NCBI RefSeq assembly: GCF_000196175.1
Contig: NC_005363.1
Location: 868,001-932,000 of the forward strand
Source: Bdellovibrio bacteriovorus HD100
Lineage (GTDB): Bacteria; Bdellovibrionota; Bdellovibrionia; Bdellovibrionales; Bdellovibrionaceae
Reading direction: 5' to 3'
Length of the DNA stretch: 64,000 nucleotides
Shown: positions 33,607-41,725 of the stretch, one piece after another
Position numbering within the stretch: position 1 is the first letter of the stretch
Layout: each line of letters starts with the position of its first letter
Notes under the pieces: generated by a model
What the model was told of the DNA's origin: nothing
Databases searched by the model: none
The model's input: only the letters and a program-made list of their open reading frames with translations
Position numbers and translations under genes: made by a program

Positions 33607-33647
33607 AAAAAACCCACAACTTTAACCGGTTGTGGGTTTTGTTTTTT
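33607..33647 (+). terminator. Intrinsic terminator
   Basis: AACCCACAAC (33611-33620) and GTTGTGGGTT (33629-33638) form a 10-bp stem with an 8-base loop, flanked by A-run and T-run. It ends the tex unit and may also serve the convergent exported protein gene. Confidence 0.9.
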
Positions 33648-33670
33648 AGGGGGCTTTGAGGTCCGGGTTT

Positions 33671-35032
33671 TTAAGGCTTTGTGGTCTGAGCCGCCTTTTG
33701 CAGCAGCAGCAGATCCTTGTATGTGAAGATGCGGTCTTCGCGGGTCGTCTTTAAGTCATGGTCAGTGACGTTCGCATAGGAAGCCGCAAAAATGCTGGCA
33801 CCCAGGTCCTTGCCTTTCATTTCAATCGTGCGGGAGGCAAAGCGGATGCTGCCTTCACGAAGTGCTGTCAGGCTGGTGAAACGGGCCGCCGCCACCGTGG
33901 GAAGGTTCGACAGCGTGGCCACCAGACTTGTTTCAATCGCAAGCAATGTGTTGCCCACGCTCTGTCCAGCAAAGAACAAAGCCAAAGTCGAATACATCAC
34001 GCGGGCCTCGGACGTCTTCAAAGCCGTGTGGCTTTGTGCTCCGGTCAACCACAGGGCAAAGTTGTCACGCATGCGGTGATAGTCATCATACAGCTGTTTG
34101 CCAGTGATGGCGGCGGCGGTGCCTCCGCAGGCCAAGGATACCGGCCACGCCTGCAGGACTGCGGCTACCAAAGAACAAGTGGATAGAGCCGCCAGTTTGA
34201 TGCTTGGCGAGTTTCTTTCAATCCAGGCTTTCAGGCCCACAGCGTGTTTTTGCTGGCGCAGCAGGTTTTCGATGATGGCTTTGTTCTGCGGACTCTCTTC
34301 CACAATACTTTTTACGATCGGCTCATACACCAGGAAGCTTTCCAGAGGGTTTTTCTGGGTGTCGTAAAGCTCGCCCAGGGCCTTGTTCACACGCTCGATG
34401 TATTTACCCAAGGCCACGGCGATCTCTTGATCGGGGGCTTTGTCCGTTTTCATGTAAATCACGAACGGCACCTGGTGAATGATCAGCAGAGCCTGCATGT
34501 TGTAAAACTGTTTTGCGGTGGAAAGCTCATTTTGGATGATATAGCCTTCCATGTTCACATACGGACTTTTGGGTTTGTCCTTGAACATCTCGGCGGCTTT
34601 ATCGGCCATCGCCCGGTAGTCGTCCTGATACAGACGGCGGATCAGTTTCATTTCGGTCTGGTCTTTGTCAAAGCGGGTTTCATACTGCACAAAAGGCAGT
34701 GTCATGCCGATGCGGGCGGCAGAGCCTGAATTCATCAGGCTTTGTGCATTGGCCAGGCCCACCAGCAGTCGGTATTCCTCGGACTTTTGTTTGATGGCGT
34801 TGCGGATCAGCGGCAGCTTTTCTTTCACATCCGGATCGCACAGGGTGATAAAGGCAAAACAGCGGCGCAGTTTTTCGGCCTCCAGCTTTTGTCTTTCCAC
34901 CAGCTCGATGGTTTTGGTTTTAATATCGGTCAAGACGGCTTCTTCCGCCGCCGAGAAGGACGGGGAGGTGGCGGCTTTTGCCGAGGCCGAAGTGACCAGT
35001 AACAGGCTCAATAATAATACAGAAACGTTCAT
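33671..35032 (-). CDS. Exported helical protein, partner of the methyltransferase-like protein
   Basis: A 453-residue protein with a signal peptide (MNVSVLLLSLLLVTSASAKA). The mature N-terminal part is a long helical, coiled-coil-like region (AVLTDIKTKTIELVERQKLEAEKLRR), followed by a central helical domain and a hydrophobic stretch near residues 280-310 (LAALSTCSLVAAVLQAW, ACGGTAAAITG) and another near 350, which could insert into a membrane. The second half is rich in Ala, Ser and Thr. I do not recognise it. GAGGA lies in the end of the upstream gene, and the start is 3 bases after that gene's stop, so the two are translationally coupled. Confidence 0.75.
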   Translation of the reverse strand: MNVSVLLLSLLLVTSASAKAATSPSFSAAEEAVLTDIKTKTIELVERQKLEAEKLRRCFAFITLCDPDVKEKLPLIRNAIKQKSEEYRLLVGLANAQSLMNSGSAARIGMTLPFVQYETRFDKDQTEMKLIRRLYQDDYRAMADKAAEMFKDKPKSPYVNMEGYIIQNELSTAKQFYNMQALLIIHQVPFVIYMKTDKAPDQEIAVALGKYIERVNKALGELYDTQKNPLESFLVYEPIVKSIVEESPQNKAIIENLLRQQKHAVGLKAWIERNSPSIKLAALSTCSLVAAVLQAWPVSLACGGTAAAITGKQLYDDYHRMRDNFALWLTGAQSHTALKTSEARVMYSTLALFFAGQSVGNTLLAIETSLVATLSNLPTVAAARFTSLTALREGSIRFASRTIEMKGKDLGASIFAASYANVTDHDLKTTREDRIFTYKDLLLLQKAAQTTKP

Positions 35033-35035
35033 GGC

Positions 35036-36592
35036 TTATATTTCCTCAAAGAAGGGAAGCGGAAGGCCGTCTTTGCCCTCCGTAGTTCCCATCAGTTTTA
35101 GTTTTGGTATTTTAATTTTATTGCGATCCTTGATGGTGACCTTCAGGAAGGTCCATTCACCACCGCTCCAATGATAGCCGCCGCGGAAAAGACTGGTGTT
35201 GAGGCCCGGAATCTGACGCATCCACTGACGCAAAGGCATTTGCGTTCCGTTTTTGGTCATGACCATGCTGTCAGATCCAAAGCCGCCGTATTCCTGACCC
35301 GTGTAAATATAGATTTCCCCCTTATTCGAGAGGGACTGCACGTAGCGGTTTAAAACAACATCCGGAGCAAAGGCGGACATGAAGTCCCCGTGATAGTCGG
35401 TGATCAGTTTCACGTCCTGGATGTCCTTCAGCAGATTGGAGTCTGACATCGCGGTGTAGTTGATCTTGTCGGTGTTGATGCGTGAAGATCTCCAGCGGAT
35501 GAACTTCTGGGCCAGGCCGACAAAGACTTTGGTGTCGCTGTAGTCATAGTCCTTGTTTTTCATGCCGGCAAAAACCTGGGCACCGACCTCACTGGAGTTC
35601 ACCCAGCGGTCGCTGCGCTTCAGCCCTTTGATGCTGGCGATCAGCGGATGGCGAAGTTCGCCTCCGCGGAAAGCGTCCAGGAACTGGGAGGCGCTGATGG
35701 TTTTGGCGTGCTCCCGGAAGGTGGCCCGGGCTTTTTCCTGCAAAGAAGCGTGTGAGGTCAGGCCATTGTTGGCGACTTCTTTAAAGGTCATCACCGGCGG
35801 CGCCCCTTCTTTGAAGTGCACCATTTCAACTGCGGGAACATTTACTTCAGAATCTTTTTTGGTGATTTTAACAGTCCACATCTCATAGTGGGTGCCGTCG
35901 TCCTCTTTTTTGGTTTTTACCAGTTCGGTGTGAATGCCTGGCAGGGTCTCAAGCCATTGTCCCAGATTCAAAACTTCGCCTTTGGCCGTGATGACTTTAT
36001 TGGCTTGGCCGTAAAGCTCGTGGCGCGCCCCCAGGAAGATATAGATCTCGCCGTCGGGTTTCAGATTGTTCAGGTATTTTTGCATCACCTGGTGAGGCTG
36101 GCCCGAATAGGCCAAGGGTCCAAAGACATCGGTGATCAGATCGCTTTTGGCGATCTCTTTGTCGGCAATGGTTTCAAGGAAACGGCCGGAAATCACATTC
36201 AGGCGTTCGGCGGATTTGGCCGAAGTCTCATAAGCCACGACCGTAGAGCGCAGGTTCTGGCCTTCGGGCAGCTGCAGGGCCTGGCGGACAGCGAAGGCGT
36301 GGCCAGCTCCCGAATCAAACCAGTGGCCATCCTGCTTTTGCAGAACGCGGGAAAGGGATTGGGCAAAGTCCTTGCCCAGAACAATCTTGTAAGTTTCAAG
36401 ACCACGACCTTTGGTGAAAAGCTGCTCGTATTTAGTCAGGTTTTCAAAGGCGCGGGGATCGTTTTTCTCGGCCTTGGCAAAAGTGAATATGCCTTCACAA
36501 CGGGCCGCAACAGACGCCTGTGCCGCAAAAGGCAGCGCCATTGTCAAAAGGCTCGACAAGCTCAAGACGGCTAGCGTTGTTTTAATGCTCAT
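35036..36592 (-). CDS. Exported protein with duplicated methyltransferase-like fold
   Basis: A 518-residue protein with a signal peptide (TTLAVLSLSSLLTMALPFAAQA). Residues about 90-250 look like a Rossmann methyltransferase: WFDSGAGHAFAVRQAL (a DxGxG motif I at 93-97), a strand TVVAYETS, then DLITDVFGPL (151-160) and LKPDGEIYIFLG (177-188). A second, degenerate copy spans about 393-500: KLITDYHG, LSNKGEIYIYTG, then QWMRQIPGLNTSL matching QWLETLPGIHTEL of copy one. Copy two has no clear motif I. SAM is not expected in the periplasm, so it may be inactive or act in prey cytoplasm. AGGAG lies 5-6 bases before the ATG at 36592. Confidence 0.75.
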   Translation of the reverse strand: MSIKTTLAVLSLSSLLTMALPFAAQASVAARCEGIFTFAKAEKNDPRAFENLTKYEQLFTKGRGLETYKIVLGKDFAQSLSRVLQKQDGHWFDSGAGHAFAVRQALQLPEGQNLRSTVVAYETSAKSAERLNVISGRFLETIADKEIAKSDLITDVFGPLAYSGQPHQVMQKYLNNLKPDGEIYIFLGARHELYGQANKVITAKGEVLNLGQWLETLPGIHTELVKTKKEDDGTHYEMWTVKITKKDSEVNVPAVEMVHFKEGAPPVMTFKEVANNGLTSHASLQEKARATFREHAKTISASQFLDAFRGGELRHPLIASIKGLKRSDRWVNSSEVGAQVFAGMKNKDYDYSDTKVFVGLAQKFIRWRSSRINTDKINYTAMSDSNLLKDIQDVKLITDYHGDFMSAFAPDVVLNRYVQSLSNKGEIYIYTGQEYGGFGSDSMVMTKNGTQMPLRQWMRQIPGLNTSLFRGGYHWSGGEWTFLKVTIKDRNKIKIPKLKLMGTTEGKDGLPLPFFEEI

Positions 36593-36766
36593 AATCACTC
36601 CTGCGTCAGAGGTATTTCAAGCATCGTTCCATTTGGCCCCATAATATCGAAGGGATCAAAAGGTGATACCGGATCATTTCTTCGGGGCTCTGACGCGACC
36701 TCCGGGGATTTCCCCTTGGGAGGGGGGAGGACTTGAGCTATCCTTTGAAGATCTTAAGGAGGCCCT

Positions 36767-38155
36767 ATGATTATTCAACCTCACATTCTGTCCAAGGCTC
36801 TGGATGCGGCTCTGAGCACGGGTGCTGATTTTGCCGATATCTTTGTTGAAGATACGTATTCTTCCCAACTGACAGTTCTAAATTCCAAAGCCGACCAGGC
36901 CATCGTCGGCCAGTTGTACGGCGCAGGAATTCGTTTGTTCTTCGGCCATGAGATTGTCTATGTGACGACGAATGATCTTTCGGAAGCAGGCCTGGTGAAG
37001 GCTGCGTTGAACGCGGCTCAAAGCCGTGGCACAGGGGCCGCCTCCAAGTCCATGCCACTGATGCAGGTGCCTTTTGATTCTGTTCACACCTTTGGTGAAA
37101 AACCGTGGGAGATGAATCGCGACCGCAAGTTCAAATGGTTAAACGGCATTGATCAGCATGCCCGTGCCCGCAACTCGGCGGTGACTCAGGTGGAAGCGGG
37201 TTTGAATGAAAAGTTCCAGCGTGTGCAAATCGCCAACTCTCGCGGTTTGATGGCGTATGATGAACGGGCATATTCCCGTATCCGCATGCAGACTTTCGTT
37301 GAAAGCAACGGCGTGAAAGAAAGCTCTGCCGATGACGAAGGTCACATGGGGACTTCGGAAGTTTATGATCAGATTGATTTGAAAGCTTTGGCAGAAGGTG
37401 CAGTGGACCGCGCGATGTTGTTGACCACGGCCGCCTATGCGCCAGCGGGTGACATGCCGGTATTGATCGACAATGCCTTCGGCGGTGTCTTGTTCCACGA
37501 AGCCTGTGGTCACGGTCTGGAAACGACCGGTGTTGCCAAGGATTCTTCCGTGTTCTGCGGCAAGATGAATCAGAAAATCGCGCACGAATGTGTGACGGCG
37601 ATTGATGATGGCACCATCGAAAACGGATGGGGCTCTTTGAACATGGATGACGAAGGCAACAAAACCAAGAAAACAACATTGATCGAAAACGGTGTCCTGA
37701 AATCCTACATCGTGGATGAAATGGGTTCCCGTCAGACCGGTTATGAAATCACCGGCAGCGGTCGCCGTCAGTCTTACAAATATGCTCCGGCTTCCCGCAT
37801 GAGAAACACATTCATCGCGGCTGGTAAAGACAAGTTCGAAGACATGGTTCGTGATGTGGACTACGGCCTTTATGCAAAACGCATGGGTGGTGGTTCCGTG
37901 AATCCGGGCACAGGCGATTACAACTTCCAGGTGGCTGAAGGTTACATTATCCGTAATGGCCGCATCGAAGAAGCGGTGAAGGGTGCCTGCCTGATCGGTC
38001 GTGGGATCGATACACTGGGTAAGATCACCAAAGTTTCTGATGATCTGAAACTGGCGCGTGGTATGTGCGGATCTGTCAGTGGAACAATTCCGGCGGCTGT
38101 GGGTCAGCCTCAAGTTCTGGTTTCCAGCCTGATGGTTGGTGGGAGAGCAAAATAA
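36767..38155 (+). CDS. tldD: TldD metalloprotease subunit
   Basis: A 462-residue member of the PmbA/TldD family. In E. coli TldD-TldE is a heterodimeric zinc protease that processes peptides such as microcin B17 and CcdA. TldD carries the zinc motif, seen here as HEACGHGLE (HExxxH) near residue 245, with the conserved DNAFGGVLF just before it and later SGRRQSYKYAPASRMRNT and CLIGRGIDTLGKI. AAGGAGG lies 7 bases before the ATG. The stop overlaps the start of tldE (TAATG), which supports a complex. Confidence 0.94.
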   Translation: MIIQPHILSKALDAALSTGADFADIFVEDTYSSQLTVLNSKADQAIVGQLYGAGIRLFFGHEIVYVTTNDLSEAGLVKAALNAAQSRGTGAASKSMPLMQVPFDSVHTFGEKPWEMNRDRKFKWLNGIDQHARARNSAVTQVEAGLNEKFQRVQIANSRGLMAYDERAYSRIRMQTFVESNGVKESSADDEGHMGTSEVYDQIDLKALAEGAVDRAMLLTTAAYAPAGDMPVLIDNAFGGVLFHEACGHGLETTGVAKDSSVFCGKMNQKIAHECVTAIDDGTIENGWGSLNMDDEGNKTKKTTLIENGVLKSYIVDEMGSRQTGYEITGSGRRQSYKYAPASRMRNTFIAAGKDKFEDMVRDVDYGLYAKRMGGGSVNPGTGDYNFQVAEGYIIRNGRIEEAVKGACLIGRGIDTLGKITKVSDDLKLARGMCGSVSGTIPAAVGQPQVLVSSLMVGGRAK

Positions 38156-39498
38156 TGGACACTATTAAATCAAACTTCCAAAAGATCGCAGACCAGGCCC
38201 GTAAAGACGGTGCCAAAGTCGAAATGCTGGTGACCGGTGGCGAAGCCCTGAGCATCGGTTATTCCAAACGCAAACTGGAATCCTTCGAGTCCACACAGAC
38301 CCAGATGGCCGGCTTGCGTGTGATTCTTGGTGCGAACCAGGGATATGCTTACACCGAAAATCTTTCTGAAGAATCCCTGCTGCGCACTTACGGTGAGGCT
38401 TTGAATAATGCCAAGACCGTGCAGACGGGTGAAACAAAGCCTGTCGAGCTGGTGAAGCCTCAGGCCGTGAAAGCGATGCCGGAGCTGTTCAAGCCGGAAG
38501 AAATCGCCATGGAAAAAAAGCTGGAAGTGGCAAGACTTCTGGAAGAGCTGTGTCTGGCGAAAGATTCCCGCGTGACGAATGTGCCTTACTCCGGATTCAA
38601 TGAATCTGTGGTGTTTAAGCGCATTTTGAATTCGGAAGGTCTGGATCAGGAATTCAAACAGAATTACTACAGTGGTTACACGTACCCGCTGGCAAAAGAC
38701 GGTGAGAATTCCAAAATGGATGGCGAAGGTTTCTTTGCCCGCAAGTTTGATGACATCAACACCGCAGAAGTGACGGGTGAAGGTGTGCGTAAGGCCCTGG
38801 CTCGTTTGGGTGCGACTCAGCTTCCGACTGGGAACTATGCTGTGGTGATCGACCGTGAGCAGTTCCCGACGGTTTTGCAGATGATCCATGACTATTTCTC
38901 TGCAAAAGAAGTTCACGAAGGAAAGTCCCTGTTCAAAGGCAAGCTGGGTCAGAAGATCGCCAGCGACAAGTTTGAGCTGATTGATGATCCGTTTGAAACC
39001 CGTGGCACAGCGGTTCGTCCGTTTGATGATGAAGGTGCGCCTTCTCAGAAAACCGTGCTGTTTGATAAAGGTGTTTTGAAAAACTATCTGTCCAATCTGG
39101 AATACGCCAACAAGATGAATCTGCCGCACACGGCGCATGCCAGCCGTGGGCCCGCCTCTCAACAGGCGATTGCACCAACTAATATGGTTGTCGCAACCGG
39201 GGATAAGTCTTTGCAGGAACTGCTGGCTGCCTATGACAAGGTCATTCACCTTGCTGGGTTTGAGGGCGGTCTGCACGCGGGCTTTAAACAGTCCACGGGG
39301 GACTTCTCGATGCCGGCTTCTGGCTTCTTGTATGAAAAAGGCCAGAACAAAGGGCCGATTGAACAGTTTGTGATGTCCGGAAACGTGCTGGAACTGCTTC
39401 GTGATATCGAGGCGGTGGGGCGCGACTATAACAAACCAGGCAATTCCTTTATTTGTCCGGATGTATTGATCAAATCTTTGAGTTTTGCAGGAGCATAA
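38155..39498 (+). CDS. pmbA: TldE/PmbA partner subunit
   Basis: A 447-residue PmbA/TldE protein, the non-zinc half of the TldD-TldE protease. It shares the family fold but lacks the HExxxH motif. Recognisable parts are SIGYSKRKLESFESTQTQ near the start, FDDINTAEVTGEGVRKAL in the middle, and HASRGPASQQAIAPTN and GRDYNKPGNSFICPDVLIKSLSFAG at the end. The ATG shares bases with the tldD stop; the longer frame beginning at 38065 is an artefact of that overlap. The next gene, a WHy lipoprotein, starts 2 bases after its stop. Confidence 0.92.
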   Translation: MDTIKSNFQKIADQARKDGAKVEMLVTGGEALSIGYSKRKLESFESTQTQMAGLRVILGANQGYAYTENLSEESLLRTYGEALNNAKTVQTGETKPVELVKPQAVKAMPELFKPEEIAMEKKLEVARLLEELCLAKDSRVTNVPYSGFNESVVFKRILNSEGLDQEFKQNYYSGYTYPLAKDGENSKMDGEGFFARKFDDINTAEVTGEGVRKALARLGATQLPTGNYAVVIDREQFPTVLQMIHDYFSAKEVHEGKSLFKGKLGQKIASDKFELIDDPFETRGTAVRPFDDEGAPSQKTVLFDKGVLKNYLSNLEYANKMNLPHTAHASRGPASQQAIAPTNMVVATGDKSLQELLAAYDKVIHLAGFEGGLHAGFKQSTGDFSMPASGFLYEKGQNKGPIEQFVMSGNVLELLRDIEAVGRDYNKPGNSFICPDVLIKSLSFAGA

Positions 39499-39499
39499 G

Positions 39500-39946
39500 A
39501 TGAAGAAGTTCGCACTTATTACGACGTTGTTGTTTCAGATGGTGATAAGTGCGGGCTGCTCCAGCATGTTTGGTTATGCTGAAGAACCGAAAGTTCAGTT
39601 GAATCAGGTGTATGTGCGTGATGCTGACTTCACCGGGGCGACGTTCATCTTTGTGGTTAATGTGCAGAATCCAAATAAGAGCGATATCAAAGTCAAAGAA
39701 ATCGCTTACAAGGTCTTTATCTCGGGTAAAGAGCTGACTGAAGCCAAAACCGAAAAGCCGATTCTGGTTCCAGCCAATGCCGCCACCGACATTGAAGTTC
39801 CACTGCCGGTTAAATATACTGCGATCCTGGGTAATCTCGGAGACATCCTGACGGCGCGCGAAGTGGCTTATCGAATTGATGGCAGCGCGAAGACGGGTTT
39901 CTTTAGCATTCCATTTTCCAAAGAAGGCAAGGTCGAGCTTCGTTAA
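39500..39946 (+). CDS. LEA14/WHy-domain lipoprotein
   Basis: A 148-residue protein with a lipobox (VISAGC) and a single WHy/LEA_2-type beta domain: PKVQLNQVYVRDADFTGATFIFVVNVQNPNKSDIKVKEIAYKVFI is the typical strand pattern, with NPNK. These domains occur in plant desiccation proteins and in bacterial envelope lipoproteins whose function is poorly known. AGGAG lies 8 bases before the ATG, inside the end of tldE. It is tightly joined to tldD-tldE, so it may be a substrate or assist in envelope handling of their product. Confidence 0.85.
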   Translation: MKKFALITTLLFQMVISAGCSSMFGYAEEPKVQLNQVYVRDADFTGATFIFVVNVQNPNKSDIKVKEIAYKVFISGKELTEAKTEKPILVPANAATDIEVPLPVKYTAILGNLGDILTAREVAYRIDGSAKTGFFSIPFSKEGKVELR

Positions 39947-40004
39947 GATTTCTTGCTGTATATCGTTCTGAGTCCTATGCTTTTTCACAAAGTAAGAGGG
40001 GCTT

Positions 40005-40805
40005 ATGAAGTTCATTTCGGTTCTGATTTTTCTGTTTTCATCCATTTCATTCGCACAAACGGTGTCCCGTATCCAAGGGACCGAGGCCACCATCAATCTT
40101 GAAGGCCATGAAGGTCTGAATGTGGGCGATCGTGTGCATTTCCTGAATTCACAACTGAGCACTGCGGGCGAAGGAGAAGTCTTGCGCCTGTCCGCCGGGG
40201 GTAAAAAAGCCTTGGTGAAAATCGTTTCCGGTAAAGTGAAAGCAGGCATGACTCTAGAGAAAATCTCGTCCTCTGTGAGCGCACCAAAAGAAACTGCGGC
40301 GCAAAGTTCTGCCGGGGCGGCCATGCGTGTGGATGGTATATCGTATGCTTCTTTAAGTGAAAGTGATCGTGCTATTTTGGAACGTGGTGAGATCTCTCAG
40401 ACTCGTTATGTGGTGGGTGGTATCTTGGCGACGTATCCGTTGGGTCTTGGGATCGGTCATGCGGTTCAAGGGCGCTATATGGAAAAAGGCTGGATCTTTA
40501 CGGTGGGTGAGCTCGCGTCCCTGATGGTTCTGATGGCGGGCTTTGGTGATTGCGTGGATGATGCCTGGAGTTCCAATAATAATTGCAACAATAGTGGGGG
40601 GCTGGTCTTTGCGGGGGCGTTTGGTTTTGTCGGCTTCCGTATCTGGGAGGCGATCGATGCATGGGCAACTCCGCCAGAACAAAACCGCCGCTATCGTGAA
40701 TTGAAATCCCGTCTGCCAGCCAGCGAAGACACGATCACCTTTGAGCCAGGGTTCATGCCACTGGCTGACGGTGGTGGAGCTTTGGGGTTACGTCTTACTT
40801 TCTAA
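40005..40805 (+). CDS. Exported/membrane protein, unknown function
   Basis: A 266-residue protein with a signal peptide (MKFISVLIFLFSSISFAQ). Residues about 20-85 resemble a small beta domain (ATINLEGHEGLNVGDRVHF, GEVLRLSAGGKKALVKIVSGKV), as in flagellar/pilus-type SH3 or SAF domains. After a Ser/Ala linker come two or three hydrophobic segments (GGILATYPLGLGIGHAVQ, FTVGELASLMVLMAGFG, GLVFAGAFGFVGFRIW), each a possible glycine-rich membrane hairpin. Its 3' end overlaps the convergent HAD gene by 18 bases. No function can be given. Confidence 0.72.
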   Translation: MKFISVLIFLFSSISFAQTVSRIQGTEATINLEGHEGLNVGDRVHFLNSQLSTAGEGEVLRLSAGGKKALVKIVSGKVKAGMTLEKISSSVSAPKETAAQSSAGAAMRVDGISYASLSESDRAILERGEISQTRYVVGGILATYPLGLGIGHAVQGRYMEKGWIFTVGELASLMVLMAGFGDCVDDAWSSNNNCNNSGGLVFAGAFGFVGFRIWEAIDAWATPPEQNRRYRELKSRLPASEDTITFEPGFMPLADGGGALGLRLTF

Positions 40806-41567
40806 AATCGCTTTTGCAATTTCAGTGAAACCCAACCCACCTCGGTCCTTGGAGACATAGGTGGGTTTGTTTTTTATCTGATCGATAAAGTTCTGGATGT
40901 TGGCCACCGCAAAGCTGTGCGGGAAGTAAGCAAACATCGGTTCATCATTCGGCGAATCGCCGCTGAAGCCGCAGACTTTTTTGGCCTCTTCGGCGCTGAC
41001 GCCGAATTCTTTTTCCAGGAATCTTAAAGACATGGTCAGTTTGTCATAACTGCCGAACCAGCCGTTGACGTGGATGGAGCTGACTTTGGCTTGCGCACCC
41101 ACGGCATGGAACAGATCCACGATTTTTTGCACTTCGGATTTTGGCAGTGGCGGAACGTCCTCGCAAAAATCAATGGCCAGGTCCATCAGGCGGCAGAACT
41201 GGTCGCTGGCCAGGTCGCAGCCGGGAACCTTTTCCAGAATCTCTTTTTCAAGTTGCTGAAGTTTTAGGCGGTTTTCTTTTTGGATCTTCTCATCAAAGAA
41301 GAAATGACGAAGCATTTTTTTTCCGTGATAGCGGAAATAGAAACCGCCGTTTTCACCGACAATCCCACTGACCGGCCAGACGCGGGCGATCATTTCACAC
41401 CACCCGGCAGGGCGGCCCGTGACTGGAATCACATGAATTCCGGCATTGTGCAGATTCCACAAGGCTTGATAAGCCTCCGGACCCAGATGTCCTTCATCAG
41501 TCAAAGTGTCGTCGATATCAGTCAGCAGAAAGCGCAAAGGGCTGGAGAATTCAGAGGCATTTTTCAT
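40788..41567 (-). CDS. HAD-superfamily (IIB) phosphatase
   Basis: A 259-residue Cof-like phosphatase. Motif I is LLTDIDDTLTDEG (DxDDT), the cap follows, motif II is VIPVTGRPAGW, and motif IV is GFSGDSPNDEPMFAYF. The type IIB cap and length resemble mannosyl-3-phosphoglycerate phosphatases and sucrose-phosphatase-like enzymes; the sugar-phosphate substrate is unknown. The open frame starts at 41621, but the ATG at 41567 leads straight into the HAD core. No ribosome-binding site is strong at either. Confidence 0.85.
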   Translation of the reverse strand: MKNASEFSSPLRFLLTDIDDTLTDEGHLGPEAYQALWNLHNAGIHVIPVTGRPAGWCEMIARVWPVSGIVGENGGFYFRYHGKKMLRHFFFDEKIQKENRLKLQQLEKEILEKVPGCDLASDQFCRLMDLAIDFCEDVPPLPKSEVQKIVDLFHAVGAQAKVSSIHVNGWFGSYDKLTMSLRFLEKEFGVSAEEAKKVCGFSGDSPNDEPMFAYFPHSFAVANIQNFIDQIKNKPTYVSKDRGGLGFTEIAKAILESKT

Positions 41568-41725
41568 TTCCGCAGTATATCTGGTGATCTTGCGAAGGTC
41601 TAAGTTGATATGGCTCGTCAAAATTTAGACTTGCACGGGCGGGCATTCGCCTTCATGTTTTGTCTATTATATAGGGGTCGCTACAGATCTTTTCTGGAAG
41701 GTGACACCTAGACGAAGGACTTAGC

